Source of the DNA: Methyloligella sp. GL2
GTDB taxonomy: Bacteria; Pseudomonadota; Alphaproteobacteria; Rhizobiales; Methyloligellaceae
Length of the DNA: 64,000 nucleotides
Assembly (NCBI RefSeq): GCF_013341275.1
Contig: NZ_CP054476.1
Span: 1,129,501-1,193,500, forward strand
Reading direction: 5' to 3'
Part shown: positions 17,946 through 26,383 of the stretch, piece after piece
Numbering within the stretch: position 1 is the first letter of the stretch
Layout of the letters: each line of letters starts with the position of its first letter
Made by a program: the position numbers and the translations under genes
The notes under the pieces: generated by a model
What the model was told of the DNA's origin: nothing
Databases searched by the model: none
The model's input: the letters and a program-made list of their open reading frames with translations, nothing else

Positions 17946-18893
17946 TTACGTCCCTCGTTTCTCTTTGACGAGATCCAGACAGATGCGCGCCAAGGCGAGG
18001 CGCTCCTTGTCCGAATGCATGATGGTGGGGGCGGTTCGGATGCGCGGGTTCTGCGCGGCGAGATCCGCATCCGCTTCGTCGGCCAGAACGATGTCGGCGA
18101 AATCGACGTAAAGCTCGGCGATGGTCGCGGCAGACGGGGCGTGGCCCATCTCGCGCATCATTTTCGCAGCAGGACCTTTCAGGGCGCTTCCTGCAACGAT
18201 CGGCGAGACCGCCACGACCGGGCAGTCCAGCGTGGCCAGCGATTGGCGCAACGGCTGGACCGCAAGCATCGGCGCGATGCTGAGATAGGGATTGCTCGGG
18301 CAAAGGATGACGCCGGCAAGGGAGGGGCTGGCGAGGGCTTGCGCAATCTGCGGATTGAGGCGCGCGGTCTCGGCGCCCTCGAAGTGCACCGCCCGGACGG
18401 CGGGCGCGCAGCGGCGGCGCACGAAATAATCCTGGAAGGCGAGGGGGCCTTCATCGGTCTCGACCACGGTGCGCAGCTTATCGTCGGTGATGGGCAGGAT
18501 TTTGGCTTTCACGCCGAGGCGCGTCGCCAGCTCGGCCGTCACCGCGGTGAGGGAGAGGCCCTGGTCGAGGCGTGCGCGGCGCAGGAGATGCAGGGCGATA
18601 TCTTTATCGCCGAGCAGGAACCAATCGTCGCCGCCGAGGCGGCGCAGCTCGTCCAGCACGCCCCAGCTTTCGGCTTCGCGGCCCCAGCCTTGATCGCGGT
18701 TGGCGAGACCGCCAAGGGTATAGAGCACCGTGTCGAGATCGGGCGAGATATGCAGCGACAGATGCTCGAAATCGTCGCCGACATTGACCGCGATGCGCAG
18801 CGCGCCTTCGGGAAGCGTCTTGGCCAGGCCGTCGGCGAGCTTGGCGCCGCCGACCCCGCCGCAAAGCGCAAGGTAGTGAGGAGCATCGCGCAT
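17946..18893 (-). CDS. cofD: 2-phospho-L-lactate transferase CofD/FbiA
   Basis: Transfers the phospholactyl (or phosphoenolpyruvyl) group from its guanosine diphosphate carrier to FO, forming F420-0 or dehydro-F420-0. The 315-residue product has ALCGGVGGAKLADGL at residues 10-23, NVGDDFEHLSLHISPDLDTVLYTL, GDKDIALHLLR, VILCPSNPYLSIAPML and VAVSPIVAGSALKGPA, all typical of the family. ATG 18893 is chosen because homologues begin close to the LCGGVGG motif. The open frame continues to 19157 with no protein-like sequence. It is the first gene of the minus-strand operon, downstream of the operator at 19235. Confidence 0.93.
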   Translation of the reverse strand: MRDAPHYLALCGGVGGAKLADGLAKTLPEGALRIAVNVGDDFEHLSLHISPDLDTVLYTLGGLANRDQGWGREAESWGVLDELRRLGGDDWFLLGDKDIALHLLRRARLDQGLSLTAVTAELATRLGVKAKILPITDDKLRTVVETDEGPLAFQDYFVRRRCAPAVRAVHFEGAETARLNPQIAQALASPSLAGVILCPSNPYLSIAPMLAVQPLRQSLATLDCPVVAVSPIVAGSALKGPAAKMMREMGHAPSAATIAELYVDFADIVLADEADADLAAQNPRIRTAPTIMHSDKERLALARICLDLVKEKRGT

Positions 18894-19234
18894 CGGTTTC
18901 TTCCCCGGGCTGTCGGAGGAAAGCATAGGGGGTTCTGAGCCCGTCTGGGGCGCCCCGGCGGCTTTGCCGCGGGTGCCGGCGGGATGCGTCTCGCAGCGAC
19001 GAGGATCCTGCCGGAGGGCGGGTCTCCCACCGGAAACGGCAAGCGTGCGCAGTGCCTGCTCCCGGCGGGAGAGAGGGAACGGAAAATCATGCGGTGGCGG
19101 GCAGCTCGATGCGGGATGCCGCGCGGTGTTGCACCCGGTGGAAACCGCCCCTTTCATCTTGCTCGCCCCTTTCCGTTCGACGCCTGAAAGCCTTAAGTCG
19201 GCTCGCCAGCGCAGCCAAATTCATCAGCCTAATA

Positions 19235-19246
19235 TGAAACGTTTCA
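19235..19246. promoter_or_regulatory. LacI-type operator 1 (cofD operon)
   Basis: TGAAACGTTTCA, a perfect 12-bp palindrome with central CG as usual for LacI-family sites. On the minus strand it falls between TTGGAA and CATATT with about 17 bases spacing, i.e. inside a plausible promoter for cofD-fgd-tal/pgi-gnd-pgl. Confidence 0.75.
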
Positions 19247-19593
19247 ATTCACGTTCCAAAGAAAGGCCGAGGGAAGCTTATTTGCACTTCCAACGGCCTG
19301 GCCGGTGTCGTTCGATGTCGCTCAAGCGATTGATTTAGATGACGAAATCGTCGCAATCCGCAGTTTCAACCGACGCCTGAAACGACCGGCTGCCGCCCTT
19401 TACTTACAAGAGATCGGCAGCCGTTCCTCTGTTTCGCCGCGGATGTTACGGAGCATGTTTGCAGCCTGTCAATATGATTGAAGCATTGGGGCAAGCATAT
19501 CGGTGCTTGTGCGCATTGACCGCAAGCTCGACTGCCAAAAAAACGAGCGTTCAGACATTTTGCAGCCAAAACCGGTATCGGGCCGTAAAAAAC

Positions 19594-19641
19594 GCGTGTT
19601 TATGCCGATTTAGGAACTGCCGAGCTGCGGCGTAAACACGC
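19594..19641. repeat. Inverted repeat with 14-base arms
   Basis: GCGTGTTTATGCCG at 19594-19607 pairs with CGGCGTAAACACGC at 19628-19641 (one non-Watson-Crick position), with a 20-base loop. There is no T-tract on the plus strand; AAAAAA precedes the left arm, so it would be terminator-like on the minus strand. It may insulate the two divergent units or bind a second regulator. Confidence 0.4.
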
Positions 19642-19907
19642 TAAACATGCATCGCGATAAGAGGCAGCCGAAGATTGTATTCAGCCTCCCGGCGGCGGCT
19701 TGGCGTGTGTCTTTCTTCATGCCGCTTAGGCGGCAAAAAATCATCTATACCAGTGCGATAACCCGATTCCTGCGGTGTCGGGCCGTGCAGTGTGACGGCG
19801 GATCTCGAGGCGTCGCGACCGGATGCGCCGATGCCTCTCTCCTTAGCGTCATGCATAAATTTCCAGCAGGCTAAGCCGCAAATTTCGCCGCCCATTGCTT
19901 TGACAAA

Positions 19908-19919
19908 TGAAACGGTTCA
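19908..19919. promoter_or_regulatory. LacI-type operator 2 (first nicotinamide phosphoribosyltransferase operon)
   Basis: TGAAACGGTTCA, 11 of 12 palindromic positions. TTGACA at 19900-19905 ends two bases before it, so the operator occupies the spacer after the -35 box. The same TTGACA-N2-operator layout recurs at 36556-36575. Confidence 0.72.
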
Positions 19920-20030
19920 TAAGAGCGTTTCGGTGGGTGCCGTGTTTGGAGCGTGCCGGGCGGATCCCTTTGCAGGCACGGGCAGGACATAGGCGGAACT
20001 GGAGCCGGCGCACCATGAGATCGGTGCCTC

Positions 20031-21528
20031 ACGGATCGGAGTTTAAGGGAATGTCGACACCATCGTGGTTTCACAACGTCATTCTGAACACGGATAATTA
20101 TAAGCACTGCCATTACGCGATTTATCCGGAAGGGACGGAATACGTCTCCAGCTATATCGAATCGCGGGGTGGAGCGTTCCCGGCGACGCTGTTCGTCGGT
20201 CTTCAGGCCTATCTTCGGGAATATCTGATGACGCCTGTGACCTTGGAGCATATCGACGAGGCGGAGGCGCATTGCCGGGAGATCGGGATGCCGTTCAACC
20301 GGGAGAACTGGATGGGGGTGCTGAACGATCACGGCGGCTATCTGCCGGTGGAGATCGAGGCGGTGCCGGAGGGCACGGTGGTGCCGACGGGCAATGTGCT
20401 GGTTCAGCTGATCAACACCGATCCCAAATATTGGTGGGCGACGAGCTTCTTCGAGACGGCGCTGCTTCGGGCGGTTTGGTACCCGACGACGATCGGCACG
20501 ATCAGCTGGATGTCGAAGGAGATCATCAAGCAGGCCTTCGCGCAGACCTCCGACCATCCTGAGATCGTCCGCCATATCCTGCACGATTACGGCGCCCGGG
20601 GGGTGAGCTCGCAAGAATCGGCGGCGCTGGGCGGTCTGGCGCATCTTGTGAACTTCAACCAGTCGGACACGGTGCCGGGGGTGGTGGCCTCCAAGCGCTA
20701 CTACAATCACGTGACGCCGGCGCTGTCGGGTCCGAACTCCGAGCATGCCTCGTTCACGGCCTGGGGGCCTGAGAACGAGGCGGCGGTGATGCGGCACATG
20801 ATCGACATGTACCGGGACTACGGCGTGGTGATCTTGCTGACCGACTCTTACGACCACGAGAACGCGGTGAAGAACATCATCGGCAAGGAGCTGAAGGAGA
20901 CCATCGAGGCGGGTCCCGGGCTGATCGGGGTGCGGCCCGATAGCGGCGATCCGGTTCAGGTCACCGCCGAGACCACCGAATGGCTGATGGAGGCGTTCGG
21001 CTACAGCGTCAACTCCAAGGGCTACAAGGTTCTGCCGGACTTCATCCGCACGGTGCAGGGGGACGGGGTGACCATGTACAGCCTGCGGGACATCTATATC
21101 GAGATGGAGCGGCGGGGCTTGGCGGCGGACAATGCGGTGTTCGGCATGGGCAGCGGTCTGTTGCAGCAATGCAATCGCGACACGCTGAACTTCGGGCAGA
21201 AGGCCAATGCGGCGAAGGTGAACGGCAGCTGGGTCGACATCTTCAAGAAGCCGACGGGGGCGGCGTTCAAGGCCTCCAAGCGCGGCCGCCTTGCCTTGAA
21301 GGCGGAGAACGGCAGCTACGTCACCGTGCCGAAGGACTCCATCGCGCCGGAGGAGAACCTGCTGCAGCCGGTGTTCCGCAACGGCAAGCTGCTCAAGAAA
21401 TGGGACTTCTCCGAGCTGATCGAGCGCTCCGAGCAGCCCGTCCCGGAAAGCTACTATGCCGAGATCGTCCAACCCATGGTCGAGGCCTTCCAGACACAAA
21501 CCGCTCAATCCGCTTGAGGGGACGCGGG
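20031..21528 (+). repeat. 1498-bp direct repeat, copy 1
   Basis: Matches 36700-38197 without indels. By eye about 25 substitutions, all but two silent in the gene. The similarity starts just before the ribosome site and stops 11 bases after the stop codon, so the two upstream regions are unrelated except for the operator and -35 layout. Confidence 0.92.
20051..21517 (+). CDS. nadV: Nicotinamide phosphoribosyltransferase (NAMPT/NadV), copy 1
   Basis: Condenses nicotinamide with PRPP to give NMN, a one-step NAD salvage route. The 488-residue product has the family pattern: ILNTDNYKHCHY (D15, Y17, as D16/Y18 of human NAMPT), RAVWYPTTIGT, HDYGARGVSSQESAALGG (D179, the nicotinamide-specifying Asp), LVNFNQSDTVPG, LLTDSYDHENAV, GVRPDSGDPV (R295, D297) and FGMGSGLLQ. 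It is not the acid-specific PncB. ATG 20051 has GGAG nine bases upstream, and both copies are conserved from that site onward. It heads an operon with cupin, split-barrel, amidotransferase-like and prs genes; PRPP synthetase would supply its co-substrate. A second copy is at 36720. Confidence 0.92.
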   Translation: MSTPSWFHNVILNTDNYKHCHYAIYPEGTEYVSSYIESRGGAFPATLFVGLQAYLREYLMTPVTLEHIDEAEAHCREIGMPFNRENWMGVLNDHGGYLPVEIEAVPEGTVVPTGNVLVQLINTDPKYWWATSFFETALLRAVWYPTTIGTISWMSKEIIKQAFAQTSDHPEIVRHILHDYGARGVSSQESAALGGLAHLVNFNQSDTVPGVVASKRYYNHVTPALSGPNSEHASFTAWGPENEAAVMRHMIDMYRDYGVVILLTDSYDHENAVKNIIGKELKETIEAGPGLIGVRPDSGDPVQVTAETTEWLMEAFGYSVNSKGYKVLPDFIRTVQGDGVTMYSLRDIYIEMERRGLAADNAVFGMGSGLLQQCNRDTLNFGQKANAAKVNGSWVDIFKKPTGAAFKASKRGRLALKAENGSYVTVPKDSIAPEENLLQPVFRNGKLLKKWDFSELIERSEQPVPESYYAEIVQPMVEAFQTQTAQSA

Positions 21529-21543
21529 CGCAAGCAAACCGAG

Positions 21544-21567
21544 GATGGGGGCCGGGCGGCCCCCATC
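21544..21567 (+). other. Intercistronic hairpin after copy 1
   Basis: GATGGGGGCC and GGCCCCCATC form a perfect 10-bp stem around GGGC. No T-tract follows, so it more likely stabilises or attenuates the transcript between the nicotinamide phosphoribosyltransferase and cupin genes than ends it. Confidence 0.55.
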
Positions 21568-21610
21568 TGCACTCAATGTTCTTAAGTCATGATCGAAGGA
21601 TGAGGAGCCA

Positions 21611-22078
21611 ATGACGCTGGATCCCTATGCGACGAGTGAGACGCGCTTTCCGCGCGTGATCACCATGTCGGAGATCGAAACCATGCCGCGCCTGAAATTC
21701 GAGGACGGTATCGGCACTGCGATCTTCCTGTCTCAGGAGCGAGACGATGCGCGGTATTTCCGCCAGGGCATCTGTTTTCAGGAGCCGGACCACACGCCGT
21801 ATAACTGGAAGCAGGCCGATTTCGACGAGACCCATTACTGCCTGAAGGGGTTGATCCGGCTTCGGATCAAGGATGCCGAGGGGCGCGAGGTGGTGTTCGA
21901 GGCGACTGTCGGCGAGCACATCTATCTCCCCGCCGGCTACGAATACACGCTGGAGCCGACAGGCGTGGAGACGATGTTCTTCTGGAGCAGCGGGCCTTCG
22001 CCGCGCTGCGGCCTCGCCGAGCTTCCCGAGTACAGCCAATCCCTGACCGATTTGCGTGGAGACCTGATTGATGACTAA
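21611..22078 (+). CDS. Cupin-domain protein
   Basis: 155 residues with one cupin barrel: ADFDETHYCLKGLIRLRI, then VVFEATVGEHIYLPAGYEYTL and a C-terminal TMFFWSSGPS. The first cupin motif keeps only some of the usual metal ligands (E and H in DETHYC), so metal binding is uncertain. It resembles EutQ-like sugar or ethanolamine-associated cupins only in general fold. It lies 93 bases after the nicotinamide phosphoribosyltransferase and overlaps the next gene by eight bases, so it belongs to this operon. Function is unknown; a small-molecule isomerase or sensor would fit. Confidence 0.75.
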   Translation: MTLDPYATSETRFPRVITMSEIETMPRLKFEDGIGTAIFLSQERDDARYFRQGICFQEPDHTPYNWKQADFDETHYCLKGLIRLRIKDAEGREVVFEATVGEHIYLPAGYEYTLEPTGVETMFFWSSGPSPRCGLAELPEYSQSLTDLRGDLIDD

Positions 22079-22604
22079 GGCATCGGAAACCAGCCCGCTG
22101 ACTCCAATTCACGGCATGACGGGGGCGAAGCGCTGGGCTTTCATCAAGCGGCAGCGCACCATCCGCCTGGCGACCGCCAATGCCAACGGCAATATCTATC
22201 TGACGCCGCTTTGGTACGTGGTGATCGGCGAGCGCATCTTCCTGCCGCTGGATGCCGGCAGCCGCCACGCCAAGAATGCTGGGGCGGGCCGCTCGCTCTC
22301 CGGCGTGATCGATGCCGGCGACGAATACGCCACCGTGCATGGCGTGAGCCTGGCCGGAACCTTGAAGCCGGTGGAGGACGAGAAGCTTACCGAAGAGGTG
22401 ATGCAGCTCGTGTTCGAGAAGTATTTCTACGAAGGCCATCCCTATGCCGAGAACTATTTCCTGTTCGGCCGTGCCGCCGGCCGCAAGGTCGTCGAGCTGG
22501 TCGTCGAGAGGATGGTCGGCTGGGATATGCGTGAGAATGCGCTGCCTCCGATGCCCGAAGCGCGGGTTCTGCCCGACTTCGTCAAGGACCGGCGTCTTTC
22601 CTAG
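22071..22604 (+). CDS. Split beta-barrel flavin/deazaflavin-binding protein (PNPOx/FDOR-like)
   Basis: 177 residues of the pyridoxamine 5'-phosphate oxidase-like fold: KRWAFIKRQRTIRLATANAN, GNIYLTPLWYVVIGERIFLPL, SRHAKNAGAGRSLSGVIDAG and VHGVSLAGTLKPVED. Families with this fold bind FMN, F420, haem or biliverdin. Encoded inside an F420 operon region, an F420- or FMN-dependent reductase is the natural guess. It is also a candidate for the dehydro-F420-0 reduction step that stand-alone CofE leaves open, though that is inference. ATG 22071 has GGAG nine bases upstream and overlaps the cupin stop. Confidence 0.75.
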   Translation: MTKASETSPLTPIHGMTGAKRWAFIKRQRTIRLATANANGNIYLTPLWYVVIGERIFLPLDAGSRHAKNAGAGRSLSGVIDAGDEYATVHGVSLAGTLKPVEDEKLTEEVMQLVFEKYFYEGHPYAENYFLFGRAAGRKVVELVVERMVGWDMRENALPPMPEARVLPDFVKDRRLS

Positions 22605-22633
22605 GGATTGGCTTTCACTAAAGGAGAAAATCC

Positions 22634-23419
22634 ATGGCGGATTCGACGTCGCCGCGGGCGCGCGTGCTTGTAGTCGGGGAATCCTGGATCAAGCAGACGA
22701 CCCATATCAAAGGGTTCGATCACTTCGTGACGGTCGAGTATGAGGAGGGCGCAGGCGTCTTTCTGAAAAGCCTCACGGACGCGAATTTCGAGGTCACCTA
22801 TATCCGCGCTCACGAGGTGTCGCAGCGCTTCCCGACCACGCTGGAAGGGCTTCAGCTCTATGACGCCATCGTGCTGAGCGATATCGGCTCGAACAGCTTC
22901 CTGCTCGCCGACGAGACGTTCTTGCGCTCGGAGGTCAGCATCAACCGGCTTTCGCTTCTCGCCGACTATGTGCGCGGCGGGGGCGGGCTGGTGAAGATCG
23001 GCGGCTATATGTCGTTCACTGGTATCGACGGGCGCGCCCGTTTCGGCGCCACGCCGCTGGCCGACGTGCTGCCGGTGGAGATGCTTCCCTATGACGACCG
23101 GGTGGAGCTGCCGGAAGGGCTGAAGCCGACGGTGCTGGAAGCGGGGCATGCCGCGATCGGCGAGACGCCTTCGGATTGGCCGATCCTGCTCGGCTATAAC
23201 CGGACGCTTCCCAAGAAGGGCGCCACGGTGATCGCGCAGATCGGCGCTGACCCGCTTGTTGTGGTGGACGAGGTCGGCAGGGGCCGGGTGCTTACCTTCG
23301 CCTCCGACGTTGCCCCGCATTGGGCACCGCCGGAATTCATGGCCTGGCCGCATTATGCGGAGCTATGGACCTCGATGGTCGGCTGGGCCGCCAAATCGGA
23401 ACTGGTGGGCGCCGCGTAG
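22634..23419 (+). CDS. Glutamine amidotransferase-like protein (GATase1-like family)
   Basis: 261 residues, flavodoxin-like fold: [23 protein letters not shown] at the start, [50 protein letters not shown] and [20 protein letters not shown]. This matches the putative cytoplasmic GATase1-like group. No Cys is present at the nucleophile elbow (GGYMSF), so classical glutaminase chemistry is unlikely. Homologues are often linked to sugar or nucleoside catabolism. It lies between the split-barrel gene and prs. A role in handling ribosyl or nicotinamide intermediates is possible but not demonstrated. Confidence 0.72.
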   Translation: MADSTSPRARVLVVGESWIKQTTHIKGFDHFVTVEYEEGAGVFLKSLTDANFEVTYIRAHEVSQRFPTTLEGLQLYDAIVLSDIGSNSFLLADETFLRSEVSINRLSLLADYVRGGGGLVKIGGYMSFTGIDGRARFGATPLADVLPVEMLPYDDRVELPEGLKPTVLEAGHAAIGETPSDWPILLGYNRTLPKKGATVIAQIGADPLVVVDEVGRGRVLTFASDVAPHWAPPEFMAWPHYAELWTSMVGWAAKSELVGAA

Positions 23420-23462
23420 GAGACCGCAATGGCCGGCGTGCAGACACAGATGGGATCGGGCG

Positions 23463-24395
23463 ATGAAGCTGCTTTCCTGCAATAGCAATCGTCCGCTCGC
23501 CGAGGCCATCGCTTCGGAGCTTGGCGTGCCGCTCGCCTCGGCGAGCGTGCGCCGGTTCTCCGACATGGAGGTGTTTATCGAGATCCACGACAATATGCGC
23601 GGCGAAGACGTCTTCATCGTCCAGGGCACCGGCTATCCGGCCAACGACCATCTGATGGAGCTGCTGATCATGATGGATGCGGCGCGGCGCGGCTCGGCCC
23701 GGCGGATCACCGCGGTGATGCCGTATTTCGGCTATGCCAGACAGGACCGGAAATCCGGACCGCGGACGCCGATCAGTGCCAAGCTGGTGGCCAATCTCCT
23801 GGAGAAGGCGGGGGCCGACCGGGTGCTGACCCTGGATCTCCATGCCATGCAGATCCAAGGCTTCTTCGATATTCCGGTGGACAATCTCTATGCCGCTCCG
23901 CTGTTCAAGCGCGATATCGACGAGCGCTTCGGTAACGCGCCGCTGGTGATCGTTTCGCCCGATGTCGGCGGGGTGGTGCGGGCGCGGGAAATCGCCCAGC
24001 GCCTGGAGGTGCCGCTCGCCATCATCGACAAGCGGCGCGAGCGGGCCGGCGTTTCCGATGTGATGAACGTGGTCGGCGACGTTGCGGGCAGCGACTGCAT
24101 CCTCGTCGACGACATTATCGATAGCGGCGGCTCGCTGTGTAACGCGGCCGAAGCGCTGATCGAGCGGGGCGCTCGCTCGGTCGAAGCCTATGTCACCCAC
24201 GCGGTTCTGAGCGGCGATGCGGTGGCGCGGGTCGAGAGCTCTCCGTTGAAGCAATTAACGGTTGCGAATACCATTCGCGCCAGCGAGCGCGCAGAAGCCT
24301 CTTCCCGGATTCGTCAGCTTTGTACGGGGAATCTTTTTTCCCGCGCCATCTATGCGGTGGCCAATGAGAGTTCCGTTTCGTCGCTTTTTCACTAA
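23463..24395 (+). CDS. prs: Ribose-phosphate pyrophosphokinase (PRPP synthetase)
   Basis: Makes PRPP from ribose 5-phosphate and ATP. The 310-residue product is a class I enzyme: [68 protein letters not shown], the PRPP loop [20 protein letters not shown] and the end [14 protein letters not shown] ([10 protein letters not shown]). It is operon-borne with the NAMPT gene whose co-substrate it makes, so it is probably a dedicated paralogue, with the housekeeping prs elsewhere. An alternative is an ADP-ribose-pyrophosphate synthetase as described for phage NARP1 pairs, where a Prs-like enzyme accompanies a NAMPT-like one. The canonical motifs favour PRPP. Confidence 0.9.
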   Translation: MKLLSCNSNRPLAEAIASELGVPLASASVRRFSDMEVFIEIHDNMRGEDVFIVQGTGYPANDHLMELLIMMDAARRGSARRITAVMPYFGYARQDRKSGPRTPISAKLVANLLEKAGADRVLTLDLHAMQIQGFFDIPVDNLYAAPLFKRDIDERFGNAPLVIVSPDVGGVVRAREIAQRLEVPLAIIDKRRERAGVSDVMNVVGDVAGSDCILVDDIIDSGGSLCNAAEALIERGARSVEAYVTHAVLSGDAVARVESSPLKQLTVANTIRASERAEASSRIRQLCTGNLFSRAIYAVANESSVSSLFH

Positions 24396-24539
24396 TGTGA
24401 GGCCCTGGATTGAGCGTTCCTATCCATATCCCGACATCGTCCGCCGCTGCTCGGCGCCGCTTATGCCGGCGTCGAATCCCGGCTGCGGCGCGGCGTGTCG
24501 AATGTGGCCTTGAGGGCAAACAAGACGCAGGTAGCGCCG

Positions 24540-25631
24540 ATGGCGAGTGACGATCAAACGCGGACATTGGGCAACGGGCAGAAGCCGCCTGCCAAGAGCG
24601 AGGCGAAGGGCGCTTCGGCAAAGCGGCGTCCGACGATCCGCGAGGTGGCGCGTGCCGCCGAGGTTTCCATCGGCACGGTGAGCGCCGTCATCAACGGGGC
24701 GACCACGGTCACCGAGAAGACCCGCCAGCGGGTGCAGCGCTGCATCACCGAGCTCGGCTACGAGCCGAACACGGCGGCGCGCAGCCTGAAGCGCCAGCGC
24801 AGCTCCTCCATCGGCATGGTGGTTCCGGATCTGCAAAACCCGTTCTTCGCCGCCGTCGCGGAGGGCGCGCATAATATCGCCCGCAAGAACGACGTGTTCG
24901 TCGTGCTCGGCGCCACGGGCGCGGAAAGCCGCTGGGAGGAATATTACTCCCAGTCGCTTCGCGCGCGCCGGCTGGACGGGATGATCCTGCTGTCGGGTTC
25001 GGGCCGTCCCAATGTCGGGTTGGTCAAGCTGGTGGATTCGGGCTCGGTGGTGTTCGTCGACGAAACCATTCCGGGGCTGGATGCGCCTTTCGTCTCGGCG
25101 GAGAACCGCAAGGGCGCTCGGCTTGTGGCGCAAGAGCTGATCGGGAGGGGGCACCGCAAGGTGGCGATCGTCGGCGGGCCGACTTGGCTGTGGACCAGCC
25201 AGCAGCGGCTTGCCGGATATCGCGAGGCTCTCGCCGGGGCCGGGATCGACCCCGACACCGTGCCGGTTCTGAGCGGCGATTACACCGAGGATTCCGGTTA
25301 CGCGGCAACGAAGGAGCTGTTCGAGCGCTACGGCCCCGGCGCGCTGACCGGCATCATCTACGCCAACGATCTGATGGCGATCGGCGGGGCCAAGTTTCTC
25401 AAGGAGAAGGGCGTCGCCATCCCGCAAGACGTTTCCATCGTCGGTTTCGACGACATCATCTCGGCGAAGTATTTTTCGCCGCCGCTCACCACCGTGGCGC
25501 AGCCGGGATTCGAAATGGGGCAGGCGGCCGCGGAGATCCTGCTGCACAAGGTCGGGCTTTTGGACGAGCCGGAGGTGACGGTGTTCCCGACCGAGGTGAA
25601 AGTGCGCCAGTCGGTGGCTCAGCTGAAATAA
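24540..25631 (+). CDS. LacI/GalR-family transcriptional regulator
   Basis: 363 residues. An N-terminal extension of about 30 precedes the HTH, RPTIREVARAAEVSIGTVSAVING (about 30-53), and the hinge helix EPNTAARSLKRQ. The periplasmic-binding-like effector domain follows (SSIGMVVPDLQNPFFAAVAEG, DGMILLSGSG, IYANDLMAIG and the closing FDDIISAKYFSPPLTTV). The closest architecture is RbsR/PurR-like, so the effector may be a sugar or nucleotide-type metabolite. It is probably the protein that binds the TGAAACGWTTCR palindromes found in front of every unit of this island. A GTG at 24495 is a possible earlier start. Confidence 0.9.
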   Translation: MASDDQTRTLGNGQKPPAKSEAKGASAKRRPTIREVARAAEVSIGTVSAVINGATTVTEKTRQRVQRCITELGYEPNTAARSLKRQRSSSIGMVVPDLQNPFFAAVAEGAHNIARKNDVFVVLGATGAESRWEEYYSQSLRARRLDGMILLSGSGRPNVGLVKLVDSGSVVFVDETIPGLDAPFVSAENRKGARLVAQELIGRGHRKVAIVGGPTWLWTSQQRLAGYREALAGAGIDPDTVPVLSGDYTEDSGYAATKELFERYGPGALTGIIYANDLMAIGGAKFLKEKGVAIPQDVSIVGFDDIISAKYFSPPLTTVAQPGFEMGQAAAEILLHKVGLLDEPEVTVFPTEVKVRQSVAQLK

Positions 25632-25672
25632 CCACAGAGCGAAGCAATATATGGCCGGGGCTGCGATCCCGG

Positions 25673-25684
25673 TGAAACGTTTCG
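25673..25684. promoter_or_regulatory. LacI-type operator 3 (HAD phosphatase unit)
   Basis: TGAAACGTTTCG, 11 of 12 palindromic positions, 15 bases upstream of ATG 25700 and 41 bases after the regulator's stop. Confidence 0.68.
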
Positions 25685-25699
25685 GATTTAAAGGCAGTT

Positions 25700-26326
25700 A
25701 TGACCAAGCTTCACGTTTTCGATATGGACGGCACGATCCTCGAAGGGTCGGCCTGCGTACATCTTTCCGACCATCTCGGCCGGTTGGAAGAGATCAGCGT
25801 GATCGAGGAGGGGTGGGGTCGCGGCGAGGTCGGCCATATCGAGTTTTACCAGCTGTGCCAGCCGCTCTGGGTCGATCTGTGCGCCGAGGATATCGCCACG
25901 GTGTTCGAGAAATCGCCCTGGCGGAAAAATGTCGAACGGGTGTTCAAGGACATCGCGGAGCGGGGCGAATTCAGCGCCGTGGTGACGCTGTCGCCGCTGT
26001 TCTTCGCCGAGATGCTGCTGCAATGGGGGGTGACCTCCGCTCATGGCGCGCCGATCGGGCCGGGCGAGGAGGTGGATCCGGAGCTGGTGCTGACGCCGGA
26101 CCATAAGGTGCCGATCGTCCGCCGGCTGATGGAGGAGCATGGGGTGGATGAGTTCTCCTGCGTCGCCTATGGCGATTCCTCCTCGGACATTCCGCTGTTT
26201 GAAACGTTTTCCAACACAGTGGCCGTCAACGGCTCGGACACGCTCAAGGGCCTGGCGACCAAGCATTACGAGGGCGACGATATCTGGGAGGCCTATCAGC
26301 TCGGGCGCAGCCTAATCGGCGGCTAG
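25700..26326 (+). CDS. HAD-family phosphatase (SerB/HAD-IB type)
   Basis: 208 residues with the four HAD motifs: FDMDGTIL (nucleophile and acid Asp, residues 7-14), VTLSP (Ser/Thr), a Lys in PDHKVPIVRRL, and YGDSSSDIPLF (Mg-binding acids). An alpha-helical cap lies between motifs I and II, as in phosphoserine phosphatase-like enzymes. The substrate is unknown. Given the surroundings, candidates are NMN, a phospholactate/phosphoglycerate compound of F420 synthesis or a sugar phosphate, all inferred. It has its own operator and is followed 57 bases later by the 26384 gene. Confidence 0.82.
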   Translation: MTKLHVFDMDGTILEGSACVHLSDHLGRLEEISVIEEGWGRGEVGHIEFYQLCQPLWVDLCAEDIATVFEKSPWRKNVERVFKDIAERGEFSAVVTLSPLFFAEMLLQWGVTSAHGAPIGPGEEVDPELVLTPDHKVPIVRRLMEEHGVDEFSCVAYGDSSSDIPLFETFSNTVAVNGSDTLKGLATKHYEGDDIWEAYQLGRSLIGG

Positions 26327-26383
26327 GCATTTTGCGCCGCGCCCGGACTGCCTTCCGTTCCCCTAAGAGTTTCGAGGACTGAA

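Larger units (their letters stand above)
18894..20050. other. Divergent regulatory region between cofD and the first nicotinamide phosphoribosyltransferase gene
   Basis: 1.16 kb without a convincing gene and less GC-rich than the flanks. It holds two operator palindromes (19235, 19908), a long-stem inverted repeat (19594-19641) and a half-site-like TGAAACGACC at 19378. Short open frames on both strands look random. Confidence 0.6.

Noticed and set aside
16704..18938. 744-residue plus-strand open frame opposite fgd, cofD and the tal-pgi start
   Set aside because: GC-rich antisense shadow. It crosses three well-supported genes, has no family motif, and its composition is Ala/Gly/Arg/His-rich noise.
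19871..21508. 545-residue minus-strand open frame opposite nadV copy 1 (and its partner opposite copy 2)
   Set aside because: It persists in both copies only because the sense gene is duplicated. It has no ribosome site or recognisable domain and a typical antisense composition.
20051..21517. Nicotinate (acid) phosphoribosyltransferase PncB
   Set aside because: The HDYGARGVSS segment with Asp179 and the RPDSGDP motif follow the NAMPT/NadV family, and the length of 488 residues fits it better than PncB.
26200..26211. TGAAACGTTTTC inside the HAD phosphatase gene
   Set aside because: Only 10 of 12 positions match, it lies within coding sequence for Glu-Thr-Phe, and it is not near a start. Not counted as an operator.
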